Both the position numbers and the translations under genes were made by a program. Under the pieces are notes generated by a model. It saw only the letters and a program-made list of their open reading frames with translations. It did no database searches and was not told where the DNA came from. A stretch of 64,000 bases of DNA from Beutenbergia cavernae DSM 12333 (lineage in GTDB: Bacteria; Actinomycetota; Actinomycetes; Actinomycetales; Beutenbergiaceae), in contig NC_012669.1 of the NCBI RefSeq assembly GCF_000023105.1, positions 310,001 to 374,000 of the forward strand, in the 5' to 3' direction. Shown here in pieces: positions 18,360-26,295 of this stretch; positions within the stretch are counted from its first letter, which is position 1; every line of letters begins with the position of its first letter.

Positions 18360-19781
18360 ATGAGGAAGTCGACAGCCCGGCCGCGCCGGGTTCACCGAGC
18401 CGCGGGGGCGGCAGTCGTCGCTGCCGCGGCCATCGTGCTCGCTGCCTGTTCCGGCGGAGGAGGCGGCGGCGAGGGCGACGACGGCGACGCGCCCGCCGAG
18501 AGCATCACGTTCTGGACGCCGCACGTCACTCCGGAGCGGCTCGCGGCCCAGGAGGCCGTCGCGGAGCAGTTCACGGAGGAGACCGGCATCGAGGTCGAGG
18601 TCGTGGCCCTCGCCGGCCCGGACCAGAACACCACGCTCGTGGCGGGTGCCGCCTCGGGCGACGTGCCCGACGTCATCCTGCACGGCTTCGACCAGGCCGC
18701 GGCGTGGGTCGATCAGGGGCTCCTCGACCAGGAGGCGGCGCAGGCGGTCATCGACGAGCTGGACCCGTCGACGTTCGCCGAGGCCGCGCTCAACCTCTCG
18801 AGCATCGACGGCGTCCCGACGGGTGTCCCGATGGACGGGTGGGGGCACATGCTCGTCTACCGGACGGACCTGTTCGAGGCCGCCGGTCTCGACGCACCCG
18901 AGTCGATCGAGGACGTCGCCGCGGCGGCCACCCGTCTGCACGAGGACGGCTACACCGGCATCGCGCTCGGCACGCAGGCCGGCAACCCGTTCACGCGCGA
19001 GACGATGGAGGCGATGCTGCTCGCGAACGGGTGCGAGCTCGTCACGGACGGCACCGTCACGCTCGACTCCCCGGAGTGCGTCGAGGGCCTGCGGCTGTAC
19101 CAGGAGATGGCGGCCTCCGGCGGGAGCGGTGAGCTCGACGTCGAGGCTGCGCGCGCCGCGTACCTGGCCGGCGACGCCGCCATGCTCGTCTTCTCGTCGC
19201 ACATCCTCGACGAGCTCGCCGGACTCGACCCCAACAACCCGGTGACGTGCGACGAGTGCACGGAGAACCCGCAGTTCCTGCTCGAGAACTCGGGCTTCGC
19301 GATGGGCCTGTCCGGCCCGGACAACGACGAGCCGCAGCTCTTCGGGAACATCCTCCAGCTCGGGATCCCCGTCGGGGCCCACACCGAGGAGGCCCAGCAG
19401 TTCGCCGAGTTCCTCCTCTCCGACGGGTACATGGAGTCGGTGGGCAGCGCGACCGAGGGCCGCATCCCGGTGCGCCTCGGCACGCCGGAGAACCCGACGG
19501 AGTACACCGAGGCCTGGGCGAACCTGCCGTTCGGCGCCGCGGGCGACGGGTCGTCGATCGCCGAGGTGTACGGCCAGGACGTCGCCGACCTCATCTCCGG
19601 CGGGAGCGAGAGCTACGCGCGCTGGGGCGCCGGGACGGCCGACGCCCTCCTGGCCTCCGTGGTCGCGCAGCAGAACGTGATCCCGCAGAACCTCGGCTCG
19701 TTCTTCACCGGCGGCGACCCGGCGGAGGTCGCCACGGGCCTGCAGACCGCCGTCGAGAGCGCGCAGCAGGACGCCGGGTGA
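18360..19781 (+). CDS. Extracellular solute-binding lipoprotein (ABC sugar importer, system 1)
   Basis: A 473-residue binding protein with a lipoprotein signal: basic N-terminus, hydrophobic stretch and lipobox LAAC with Cys30, followed by a Gly-rich linker. The mature part begins ITFWTPHVTPE, as in family 1 sugar-binding proteins (SBP_bac_1). It captures an oligosaccharide outside the cell and delivers it to the two permeases encoded next. Its gene overlaps the first permease by GTGA. The linked GH89 and sulfatase suggest a GlcNAc-containing, possibly sulfated ligand. Confidence 0.93.
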   Translation: MRKSTARPRRVHRAAGAAVVAAAAIVLAACSGGGGGGEGDDGDAPAESITFWTPHVTPERLAAQEAVAEQFTEETGIEVEVVALAGPDQNTTLVAGAASGDVPDVILHGFDQAAAWVDQGLLDQEAAQAVIDELDPSTFAEAALNLSSIDGVPTGVPMDGWGHMLVYRTDLFEAAGLDAPESIEDVAAAATRLHEDGYTGIALGTQAGNPFTRETMEAMLLANGCELVTDGTVTLDSPECVEGLRLYQEMAASGGSGELDVEAARAAYLAGDAAMLVFSSHILDELAGLDPNNPVTCDECTENPQFLLENSGFAMGLSGPDNDEPQLFGNILQLGIPVGAHTEEAQQFAEFLLSDGYMESVGSATEGRIPVRLGTPENPTEYTEAWANLPFGAAGDGSSIAEVYGQDVADLISGGSESYARWGAGTADALLASVVAQQNVIPQNLGSFFTGGDPAEVATGLQTAVESAQQDAG

Positions 19782-20746
19782 CAGCCGAGTCCCTCGCGGC
19801 ACCGCGCCGTCGCGGTCGTCCTGCCTCGTCCACCCGGGCGAGGCAGGACGACCGGGCCGGTCGCCTGCTCGTCGCCCCGACGGCGCTCGTCGTCGGGTTC
19901 GTCGTGCTGCTCCCGTTCGCGGCGGTGCTGGTCCTCGCGTTCCAGGACATCCGCCTCGCCGAGCTGTCCCGGATCACGTTCGCCGACCTCGGGTTCGACC
20001 TCGAGGCGTTCCTCTCCACGTTCCGCCGCGACGGGTTCTGGGACTCGTTGCGCGCGACCCTCGTCTTCGCCTCGCTCACGGCCATCGGCTCCGTGGCGCT
20101 CGGCGTCGCCGTCGCCCTCGCGCTGCGCACGCCGTTCCGCGGGCGCGCGATCGTGCGCGGCCTCATCCTCATGCCGTACGTGCTCCCGGTGGTCGCGGCG
20201 GCGCAGACCTGGCGCACCCTGCTCAACACGCAGTACGGCTTCGTCAACGAGTTCGGCATGCGGTTCCTCGGATGGGACGGCCCGATCGCGTTCCTCACGA
20301 CGCCGTCGGCCTCGGTCCTCGGTGTCGAGGTGCCGCTCGCGCTGCTGAGCGTCGTGCTCGTGCAGATCTGGGGCACGTTCCCGCTCGCGTTCCTGTTCGC
20401 GACGGCGCGGCTGCACGCGGTGCCCGGCGACCTCGAGGAGGCCGCGTCGCTCGACGGCGCCGGGGCGTGGCAGCGGATCCGCTACGTCGTCCTGCCCGAG
20501 CTGTCCGGCGTCATCGGGCTGCTCCTGCTGCTGCGCTTCATCTGGACGTTCCAGACCTTCAACGAGGTCTACCTGCTCACCGGTGGTGCAGCGGGCACCC
20601 AGGTGCTCGGCGTCCGCGTCTACAACGAGCTCATCGGCCGCGCGGACATCGGGAGCGCGTCGGGCGTCGGCGTGGCCATCACGGTCATGCTCGCCGGATT
20701 CATCGCGCTCTACCTGATCCTCGCCCGGCGTCGGGGGGAACGATGA
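19778..20746 (+). CDS. ABC sugar permease, MalF/UgpA type (system 1)
   Basis: A 322-residue inner membrane subunit with six main helices after a basic 30-residue cytoplasmic tail. The EAA loop contacting the ATPase is visible as LEEAASLDGAGAWQ. It starts at a GTG overlapping the SBP stop and ends in an ATGA overlap with the second permease, so the three transporter genes are strictly coupled. No ATPase gene follows; a shared MsiK-like ATPase is expected. Confidence 0.93.
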   Translation: MTAESLAAPRRRGRPASSTRARQDDRAGRLLVAPTALVVGFVVLLPFAAVLVLAFQDIRLAELSRITFADLGFDLEAFLSTFRRDGFWDSLRATLVFASLTAIGSVALGVAVALALRTPFRGRAIVRGLILMPYVLPVVAAAQTWRTLLNTQYGFVNEFGMRFLGWDGPIAFLTTPSASVLGVEVPLALLSVVLVQIWGTFPLAFLFATARLHAVPGDLEEAASLDGAGAWQRIRYVVLPELSGVIGLLLLLRFIWTFQTFNEVYLLTGGAAGTQVLGVRVYNELIGRADIGSASGVGVAITVMLAGFIALYLILARRRGER

Positions 20747-21675
20747 CCACCACCAGCCACACCCGCCCGACCGGCCCGCAGGCCGCCGCGCGGACCTCCC
20801 CGGCGGCGCGCCGCCGTCGTCGCCGGCGGGGCGAGATCGGCCCGGCGATCGTCCGGGTGGTCGTCATCGTGGGAGCCGTGCTGTTCGCCGCCGGTCCCGT
20901 GGTCTACGCGTTCGGACTCTCGCTGCAGCCGCTGGCCGCTGTCGCCGCGAACCCGCTCGACGTGTTCCCGTCGTTCTCCGAGCTGGACTTCTCGGCGTAC
21001 TCGCGTGCGCTGCTCGACGAGTCGGACGGCGGCTTCGGCCTCGGTCGCTTCATGCGGAACTCGCTCGTCCTCGCGAGCCTCACGACGCTCGCCACCTTGG
21101 CCGTGTGCGTGCTCGGGGCCTATGCGACGGCGCGGCTCGAGTTCCGCGGTCGGGGTGCGATCGGGGCGATCTTCCTCGGCGTCTACGTGCTGCCGGGCAT
21201 CGCGCTCGCCGTGCCGCTGTACGTGCTCTTCAGCCGGATCGGGCTCCGGGGCACCCTCGTCGGGCTGGTGCTCATCTACATGGCGTCCACGGTGCCGCTC
21301 GCGATCTACATGCTGCGCAACTACTTCGACGGCGTCCCCCGCAGCGTCGAGGAGGCGGCGGCGATCGACGGGGCGGGACGCATGCAGATCATCGGCCGGG
21401 TCGTCCTGCCGATGACGCTGCCCGGCATCGCCGCGACCGGCCTCTACATCTTCATGATCGCGTGGAACGAGTACCTGTACGCGCTGCTGTTCCTCGTGGA
21501 GGATCGCGAACGCTGGACCGTGTCGCTCGGCGTCGCCCAGCTCGCGACGTTCGACGTCCCGGTCACGGTGCTCATGGCCGGGTCGATCGCCATCACCCTC
21601 CCGGTGGTCATCGGGTTCTTCGCCAGCCAGCGGCTCCTCATCTCTGGGCTCACCGCCGGCGCCGAGAAGGGCTGA
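20743..21675 (+). CDS. ABC sugar permease, MalG/UgpE type (system 1)
   Basis: A 310-residue membrane subunit with six helices. The N-terminus is strongly basic (R-R-R-R-R-R-R-R near residue 24), and the EAA loop reads VEEAAAIDGAGRMQ. It partners the preceding permease to form the channel of the importer. It is the last gene of the Idh-GH89-sulfatase-transporter operon and is followed by a repeat-rich region with a strong hairpin. Confidence 0.93.
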   Translation: MTTTSHTRPTGPQAAARTSPAARRRRRRRGEIGPAIVRVVVIVGAVLFAAGPVVYAFGLSLQPLAAVAANPLDVFPSFSELDFSAYSRALLDESDGGFGLGRFMRNSLVLASLTTLATLAVCVLGAYATARLEFRGRGAIGAIFLGVYVLPGIALAVPLYVLFSRIGLRGTLVGLVLIYMASTVPLAIYMLRNYFDGVPRSVEEAAAIDGAGRMQIIGRVVLPMTLPGIAATGLYIFMIAWNEYLYALLFLVEDRERWTVSLGVAQLATFDVPVTVLMAGSIAITLPVVIGFFASQRLLISGLTAGAEKG

Positions 21676-21718
21676 CCCGGCGAGCTGGCGGCGGCGCCAG
21701 CCCTGGCGCCGACCCCGC

Positions 21719-21820
21719 CCGCCGAGTCAGACCCGCCGACCCCGACCCGCCGAGTCAGACCCGAGCGGCCGAGTCAGACCTCCCGGAAGGTCTGACTCGG
21801 CCGCTCGCGTCTGACTCGGC
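21719..21820 (+). terminator. Repeated GAGTCAGACC words ending in a 20-bp-stem hairpin
   Basis: CCGAGTCAGACC occurs three times in direct orientation (near 21722, 21750 and 21769) and twice inverted (near 21790 and 21809). The third direct and first inverted copies form a perfect 20-base stem (21762-21781 with 21788-21807) and a 6-base loop, CCCGGA. This should terminate the system 1 operon. The extra copies are unexplained. Confidence 0.7.
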
Positions 21821-21846
21821 AGTGGTGCCCTCCTCGCGCTCGCCTC

Positions 21847-21876
21847 TTGACACGATTCAACGCCTCCTGGCATCGT
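21847..21876 (+). promoter_or_regulatory. Promoter candidate for the LacI-ABC operon
   Basis: A perfect -35 hexamer TTGACA (21847-21852) is followed after 18 bases by CATCGT (21871-21876), a weak -10. It stands just upstream of the inverted repeat proposed as operator, about 155 bases before the LacI start. Confidence 0.45.
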
Positions 21877-21890
21877 GGCGTCGCATCAGT

Positions 21891-21917
21891 GTGGAACCGG
21901 TACCACATCGGTTCCAC
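21891..21917 (+). promoter_or_regulatory. Inverted repeat, likely LacI-family operator
   Basis: GTGGAACCG and its exact complement CGGTTCCAC are separated by 9 bases. The left half also belongs to a near-palindrome, GTGGAACCGGTACCAC, with only one mismatched pair. Placed directly after the promoter candidate, it is a good site for autoregulation by the LacI protein encoded next. Confidence 0.5.
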
Positions 21918-21960
21918 ATCCACCCGGGTCGCGAGCCCATGGTGGGTCCCGCGTCCCACG

Positions 21961-22011
21961 GCGGCTCGCGTCCCACAGCGGCTCGAGTCCCACGGCGGCT
22001 CGAGTCCCACG
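21961..22011 (+). repeat. 17-bp tandem repeats in the leader of the LacI gene
   Basis: Three contiguous copies of GCGGCTCGAGTCCCACG (the first with two changes) at 21961, 21978 and 21995, plus a degenerate half copy before them. They end 19 bases before the LacI start. The TCCCAC core is shared with the operator region only in part. Confidence 0.7.
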
Positions 22012-22030
22012 GCGCGGCAGGAGGTGCGAC

Positions 22031-23071
22031 ATGGCCGTCACGATCTACGAGATCGCGCGGCGCGCCGGCGTCGGCGTCTCCACGGTGTCGCGGTACCTCA
22101 ACTCGTCCGGCTACGTCGGTGCCGACGCCGCCCGGCGCATCGCCGCCGTCGTCGAGGAGACGGGCTACGTCTCGAGCCGCGCCGCCAGCTCACTGACGAC
22201 CAAGCGCAGCGGCGCCATCGGGTTCGTCACGTCGAGCCTCCTCAACCCGTTCGCCGCGGAGCTCGCCCACGCGATGGCCGCGGAGGCCGCCAGCGAGGGG
22301 TTCTCCGTGCTGTCGGCGGTCACGGACGGCGACGACGACCGCCTCGTCCACGTGCTGCGCGACCTGCGCAGCCACCGCGTCGACGGCGTCATCGTCACGC
22401 CGCCGGAGACCCCTGCCGTCCGCGAGGAGCTGGCCCGGACCGTGGCGTCCGGGGTGCCGGTCACGACCATCGGGATGGCGATCCCGGACGCCGCCCACGA
22501 CGAGGTCAGCACGGACACGTACGGCGGGGCGCTCGACGCCGTCCGGCACCTCCTCGAGCAGGGTCACCGCGCGATCGCCGTCGTGGCCGGCCCCGATCCG
22601 GAGCGCGTCGCCGCAAGCCGGTTCCGCGCCTACCGGGACGCCCTCGACGCCGCCGGCCTCGCCGTCCGCGCCGAGCTGGTGCCCGCCACGGCGCTCGACC
22701 GTGAGGGCGGGGCCGAGGCCGCGGCGCGCCTCTTCGCCCTCGACGCACCCCCGACGGCGGTGTTCGCCGCGAACGACCTGGCGGCGCTCGGCGTCCTCCA
22801 GGCCGCCCACGAGGCGGGACTGCGCGTGCCCGACGACCTGTCCGTCGTCGGCTTCGACGACATCGCGATGGCCTCCCACGCCACCCCGCCCCTCACCACG
22901 GTGCGGCAGCCCAAGACCGCGATGGGGGTCCGCGCCGTCCGGCTGCTGCTCGACCGGATCGCCGAGCCCGAGCGCGAACCACGTTCCGAACGGCTGGAGT
23001 GCGAGCTGGTGGTGCGCGCCTCGGTGGCCCCGCCGCGCCGTGGCCGGGAAGGAGCCGCCACCGACCTCTGA
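22031..23071 (+). CDS. LacI family transcriptional regulator
   Basis: A 346-residue regulator: LacI-type HTH in the first 50 residues (TIYEIARRAGVGVSTVSRYL), hinge, then a periplasmic-binding-protein-like effector domain with the words GFVTSSLLNPFAAEL and GFDDIAMASHATPPLTTVRQP. It heads the operon SBP - permease - permease - ADP-ribosylglycohydrolase-like protein and probably represses it until the imported sugar or a derivative binds. The ATG follows GGAGG. The leader carries an inverted repeat and 17-bp tandem repeats. Confidence 0.95.
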   Translation: MAVTIYEIARRAGVGVSTVSRYLNSSGYVGADAARRIAAVVEETGYVSSRAASSLTTKRSGAIGFVTSSLLNPFAAELAHAMAAEAASEGFSVLSAVTDGDDDRLVHVLRDLRSHRVDGVIVTPPETPAVREELARTVASGVPVTTIGMAIPDAAHDEVSTDTYGGALDAVRHLLEQGHRAIAVVAGPDPERVAASRFRAYRDALDAAGLAVRAELVPATALDREGGAEAAARLFALDAPPTAVFAANDLAALGVLQAAHEAGLRVPDDLSVVGFDDIAMASHATPPLTTVRQPKTAMGVRAVRLLLDRIAEPEREPRSERLECELVVRASVAPPRRGREGAATDL

Positions 23072-23103
23072 CGACACCCGTCCACTGCCACCCAGGAGTG
23101 ACC

Positions 23104-24435
23104 ATGCCGGATCAGCGACGATCTCTTCCCCCCATGAGCAGGCGTTCCTTCCTCGGTGGAGCCGCGGCGGCCGGTGCGCTGACGCTCGGCGCCTGCGGCT
23201 CTCCACGCTCCGCCCGCGACCTGACCTTCCTCATCAACCACACCAACCAGGAGGCCCAGCTCTTCGACGAGCAGATCGGGGTCTTCCTCGACGGCGACCC
23301 GGAGCACCGCATCACGCTCCAGAACATCGCGAGCGGCCCGCAGTTCTACACGCGGCTGCGCACCGTCTCCGTGACGAACGACCTGCCGGACGTCTGGTAC
23401 GCCCGCACGCTCGACACCGCGTTCAACGTGTCCAACTCGTGGCAGCTGCCCCTCGACGAGTTCATCCGCGACGACCCCGACGCCGCTGTCGACGACATCT
23501 GGGCCGCGCAGGTGCGGCAGATGTCCGTCGACGACGTGCAGTACTCGATGCCGTACGACCTGTCCTGCTACTGCATCTACTACAACCGCACCGCCTTCGA
23601 GGAGAAGGGGATCGACCGTCCCGACGACGAGAGCTGGACCTGGGACGAGCTCTTCGAGATCGCCGAGGCGTTCACCGAGAGCTCGGGCGGGCGGCAGACG
23701 CGGTGGGGCTTCTACTTCTCGCTCGGCACCTGGTTCTTCGACGGGGTGTTCCGGTCCAACGGCGGCGGGCTCTTCGAGGACGACGGCCGGACGGTCGTCA
23801 TCGCGTCCGAGGAGAACATCGCCACGCTCGACACCTTCTACGCGATGATGGACAGCGGCGTGGCGGCCCAGCCGCAGACGCTCGGGGCCGCCGTCGACCC
23901 GTTCATCTCCGGTCTGGTCGCCATGGCCGTCAACGGTTCGTGGGCGACGGCGCAGACCCGGGACCAGATCGGCGACCGGTTCGCGTGGGACGTCCTCAAG
24001 CTCCCGAAGGGCACGACCGGACGGCGCGAGGTGGCGACGGCCGGCGGGGCGTGGGGCATCTCCCGCGACTCGGCCAACCCGGAGCTCGCCTGGGAGTTCA
24101 TCCGCTTCCTCTCCGACACCGAACGCCTCAACCTCTTCATCTCCGAGCCGCTGCGCGGCATCCCCGGGCGGATCTCGGCGGCCGAGGACGAGGAGGCCAT
24201 GAACGCCTCGGCCGGACTGCCGCCGGAGAGCTTCCGCATCCTGCGCCAGATGCTCGTGGAGGACGCGTACGAGGTGACGTGGCCGCCGTTCTGGGCCGAG
24301 TTCGAGACGATCTGGAACAACCGCGCCACCGCGCTGAACGGCGGCGCGCGCCCGCGCGACGTCCTCACCCAGATCGACAGCGACGTCCGCGCGGCCTCCG
24401 CGCGGTTCTTCGGATCCGAAGGAGGAGACCGATGA
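23104..24435 (+). CDS. Extracellular solute-binding lipoprotein with Tat-like signal (system 2)
   Basis: A 443-residue binding protein. The signal has twin arginines in M-S-R-R-S-F-L-G-G and a lipobox LGAC with Cys31, so it may be exported folded and then lipidated. The mature part has SBP_bac_1 features (NDLPDVWYAR and MPYDLSCYCIYYN). It lies 32 bases after the LacI gene and overlaps the next permease by ATGA. The ligand is unknown; the associated enzyme suggests a ribosyl or other furanosyl compound, but this is only a context guess. Confidence 0.92.
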   Translation: MPDQRRSLPPMSRRSFLGGAAAAGALTLGACGSPRSARDLTFLINHTNQEAQLFDEQIGVFLDGDPEHRITLQNIASGPQFYTRLRTVSVTNDLPDVWYARTLDTAFNVSNSWQLPLDEFIRDDPDAAVDDIWAAQVRQMSVDDVQYSMPYDLSCYCIYYNRTAFEEKGIDRPDDESWTWDELFEIAEAFTESSGGRQTRWGFYFSLGTWFFDGVFRSNGGGLFEDDGRTVVIASEENIATLDTFYAMMDSGVAAQPQTLGAAVDPFISGLVAMAVNGSWATAQTRDQIGDRFAWDVLKLPKGTTGRREVATAGGAWGISRDSANPELAWEFIRFLSDTERLNLFISEPLRGIPGRISAAEDEEAMNASAGLPPESFRILRQMLVEDAYEVTWPPFWAEFETIWNNRATALNGGARPRDVLTQIDSDVRAASARFFGSEGGDR

Positions 24436-25397
24436 GCACGTCAGCCCCCGCGCGCGCTTCCAGCGACGCCTCCGCCGTCGAGCAGCGCACCGGAGCGACG
24501 GGGAACCGCCCGTCCGCCCATGCGCGCCGCGAGGCCCGGACCGGATGGCTGTGGGTCCAGTCCTGGCTCGTCGGCTTCCTGCTGTTCACGCTGTTCCCGC
24601 TCGCGTTCTCGCTCTACCTGGCGTTCACGGAGTGGAACGGCCGAGGAGCACCCCGGTGGATCGGTCTGCAGAACTTCTCGACGCTCGCCGTCGACCCGCT
24701 GTTCTGGCAGTCCGTGAAGGTCACGGCCGTGTTCTCCGTGCTGTACCTGCCGCTGAGCCTGGTCATCGGCTTCGGGATGGCGATGCTCATGAACCAGCGG
24801 CTGCGCGGTGTCCGGGTGTTCCGCACGATCTACTACCTGCCGTCGGTGCTCTCCGGCGTCGCCGTCGCCGTCCTGTGGCAGTTCGTGTTCAACCGCGACT
24901 ACGGGCTCGCGAACTGGCTGCTCTCGCTCGTCGGCGTCGGCCCGGTGAACTGGCTGCAGGACTCCTCGTGGGTCATCCCGGCGCTCGTCATCATGCAGCT
25001 GTGGGGCGTCGGGTCGTCGATCATCATCTACCTCGGCGGGCTGCAGGGGATCCCGACGGAGCTGTACGAGGTCGCGAGCATGGACGGCGCCGGGTTCTGG
25101 CGCACGTTGACCTCCGTGACGCTGCCGATGATGTCGCCGGTCATCTTCTTCCAGGTCGTGCTGGGCATCATCTCGACCCTGCAGATCTTCACGCAGGCCT
25201 ACATCATGACCGGCGGCGGCCCGAACTACGGCTCGTACTTCCTCAGCCTCAACATCTTCAACCAGGCGTTCACGAACCTGCGCCTCGGCTACTCGTCAGC
25301 GATCGCGTGGGTGCTGTTCCTCATGATCCTCGCGATCACGCTCGTGATCTTCCGGACCTCGAAGTACTGGGTCCACGACCCGAACCGGAGGGACTGA
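24432..25397 (+). CDS. ABC sugar permease, MalF/UgpA type (system 2)
   Basis: A 321-residue membrane subunit with six helices after a 35-residue polar N-terminus. The EAA loop reads LYEVASMDGAGFWR, and the typical word FTQAYIMTGGGP lies between helices 5 and 6. It overlaps the SBP by ATGA and is followed after one base by the second permease. No ATPase is encoded in the operon. Confidence 0.94.
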   Translation: MSTSAPARASSDASAVEQRTGATGNRPSAHARREARTGWLWVQSWLVGFLLFTLFPLAFSLYLAFTEWNGRGAPRWIGLQNFSTLAVDPLFWQSVKVTAVFSVLYLPLSLVIGFGMAMLMNQRLRGVRVFRTIYYLPSVLSGVAVAVLWQFVFNRDYGLANWLLSLVGVGPVNWLQDSSWVIPALVIMQLWGVGSSIIIYLGGLQGIPTELYEVASMDGAGFWRTLTSVTLPMMSPVIFFQVVLGIISTLQIFTQAYIMTGGGPNYGSYFLSLNIFNQAFTNLRLGYSSAIAWVLFLMILAITLVIFRTSKYWVHDPNRRD

Positions 25398-25398
25398 C

Positions 25399-26295
25399 AT
25401 GGTCGTCCTCGGAAGCCGCGGCGCCGCGCCCGTCGTCCGTCACCCGCTGGGTGACCCCCACTCACGATCCCGGGTCGGACGACGGCGGTCCGCCGTCAGC
25501 TACCTCATCCTGCTGCTCGGCTGCCTCGCGTTCCTCTTTCCCCTCGCGTGGCTCGTCAGCACGAGCCTCAAGACGCAGGACCAGATCCTCGTCTTCCCGA
25601 TCCAGTGGATCCCCGACCCCGTCGCCTGGGAGAACTACGCGGAGATCTTCCGGGTGGCTCCGTTCGGGCGGTACCTCCTCAACACGGTGATCCTCACCGC
25701 GTTCGGGGTGCTCGGCTCGATCATCGGGGCGTCGATCGCCGGGTACGCGTTCGCCCGGCTGCGGTTCCGCGGCCGGGACACGCTGTTCCTCGTGATGCTC
25801 GCGACGATGATGGTGCCGTCGTGGGCGACGCTCATCCCGTCGTACGTGCTGTTCGCGCGGATCGGATGGCTCGACACGTTCCTGCCGATCATCGTGCCGG
25901 CGTTCTTCGCCGCCCCGTTCAACGCGTTCCTGCTGCGGCAGTTCTTCATGTCCGTGCCCCTCGAGCTGGAGGAGGCGGCGCGGATCGACGGCGCCGGGAC
26001 GTTCCGGACGTTCCGCACCATCGCCCTGCCGCTGGCGAAGCCCGCGCTGATCATCGTGGGGCTGTTCTCGTTCCTCCTGTACTGGAACGACTATCTCGGC
26101 CCCCTGGTCTACCTGCAGAGCGAGCGGAACTACCCGCTCGCGCTCGGCATCGCGAACTTCGTCGGGCTGCAGAACCAGGACTACGCGCTCGCCATGACGG
26201 GCGCCGCCATCGCCATCGCACCGTGCGTGCTGCTGTTCTTCTTCGCGCAGCGATGGTTCGTCCAAGGAGTTGTGATCACCGGAGTGAAGGGATGA
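25399..26295 (+). CDS. ABC sugar permease, MalG/UgpE type (system 2)
   Basis: A 298-residue membrane subunit with six helices and the EAA loop LEEAARIDGAGTFR. The conserved word LVSTSLKTQDQIL follows the first helix, as in the UgpE group. Its stop overlaps the ATG of the ADP-ribosylglycohydrolase-like gene, so the enzyme is made with the transporter. Confidence 0.94.
   Translation: MVVLGSRGAAPVVRHPLGDPHSRSRVGRRRSAVSYLILLLGCLAFLFPLAWLVSTSLKTQDQILVFPIQWIPDPVAWENYAEIFRVAPFGRYLLNTVILTAFGVLGSIIGASIAGYAFARLRFRGRDTLFLVMLATMMVPSWATLIPSYVLFARIGWLDTFLPIIVPAFFAAPFNAFLLRQFFMSVPLELEEAARIDGAGTFRTFRTIALPLAKPALIIVGLFSFLLYWNDYLGPLVYLQSERNYPLALGIANFVGLQNQDYALAMTGAAIAIAPCVLLFFFAQRWFVQGVVITGVKG

Noticed and set aside
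17907-19802. 631-codon minus-strand frame opposite the sulfatase and binding-protein genes
   Set aside because: Both opposing plus-strand genes are recognised families; the antisense frame is rich in Arg/Ala/Val shadow sequence.
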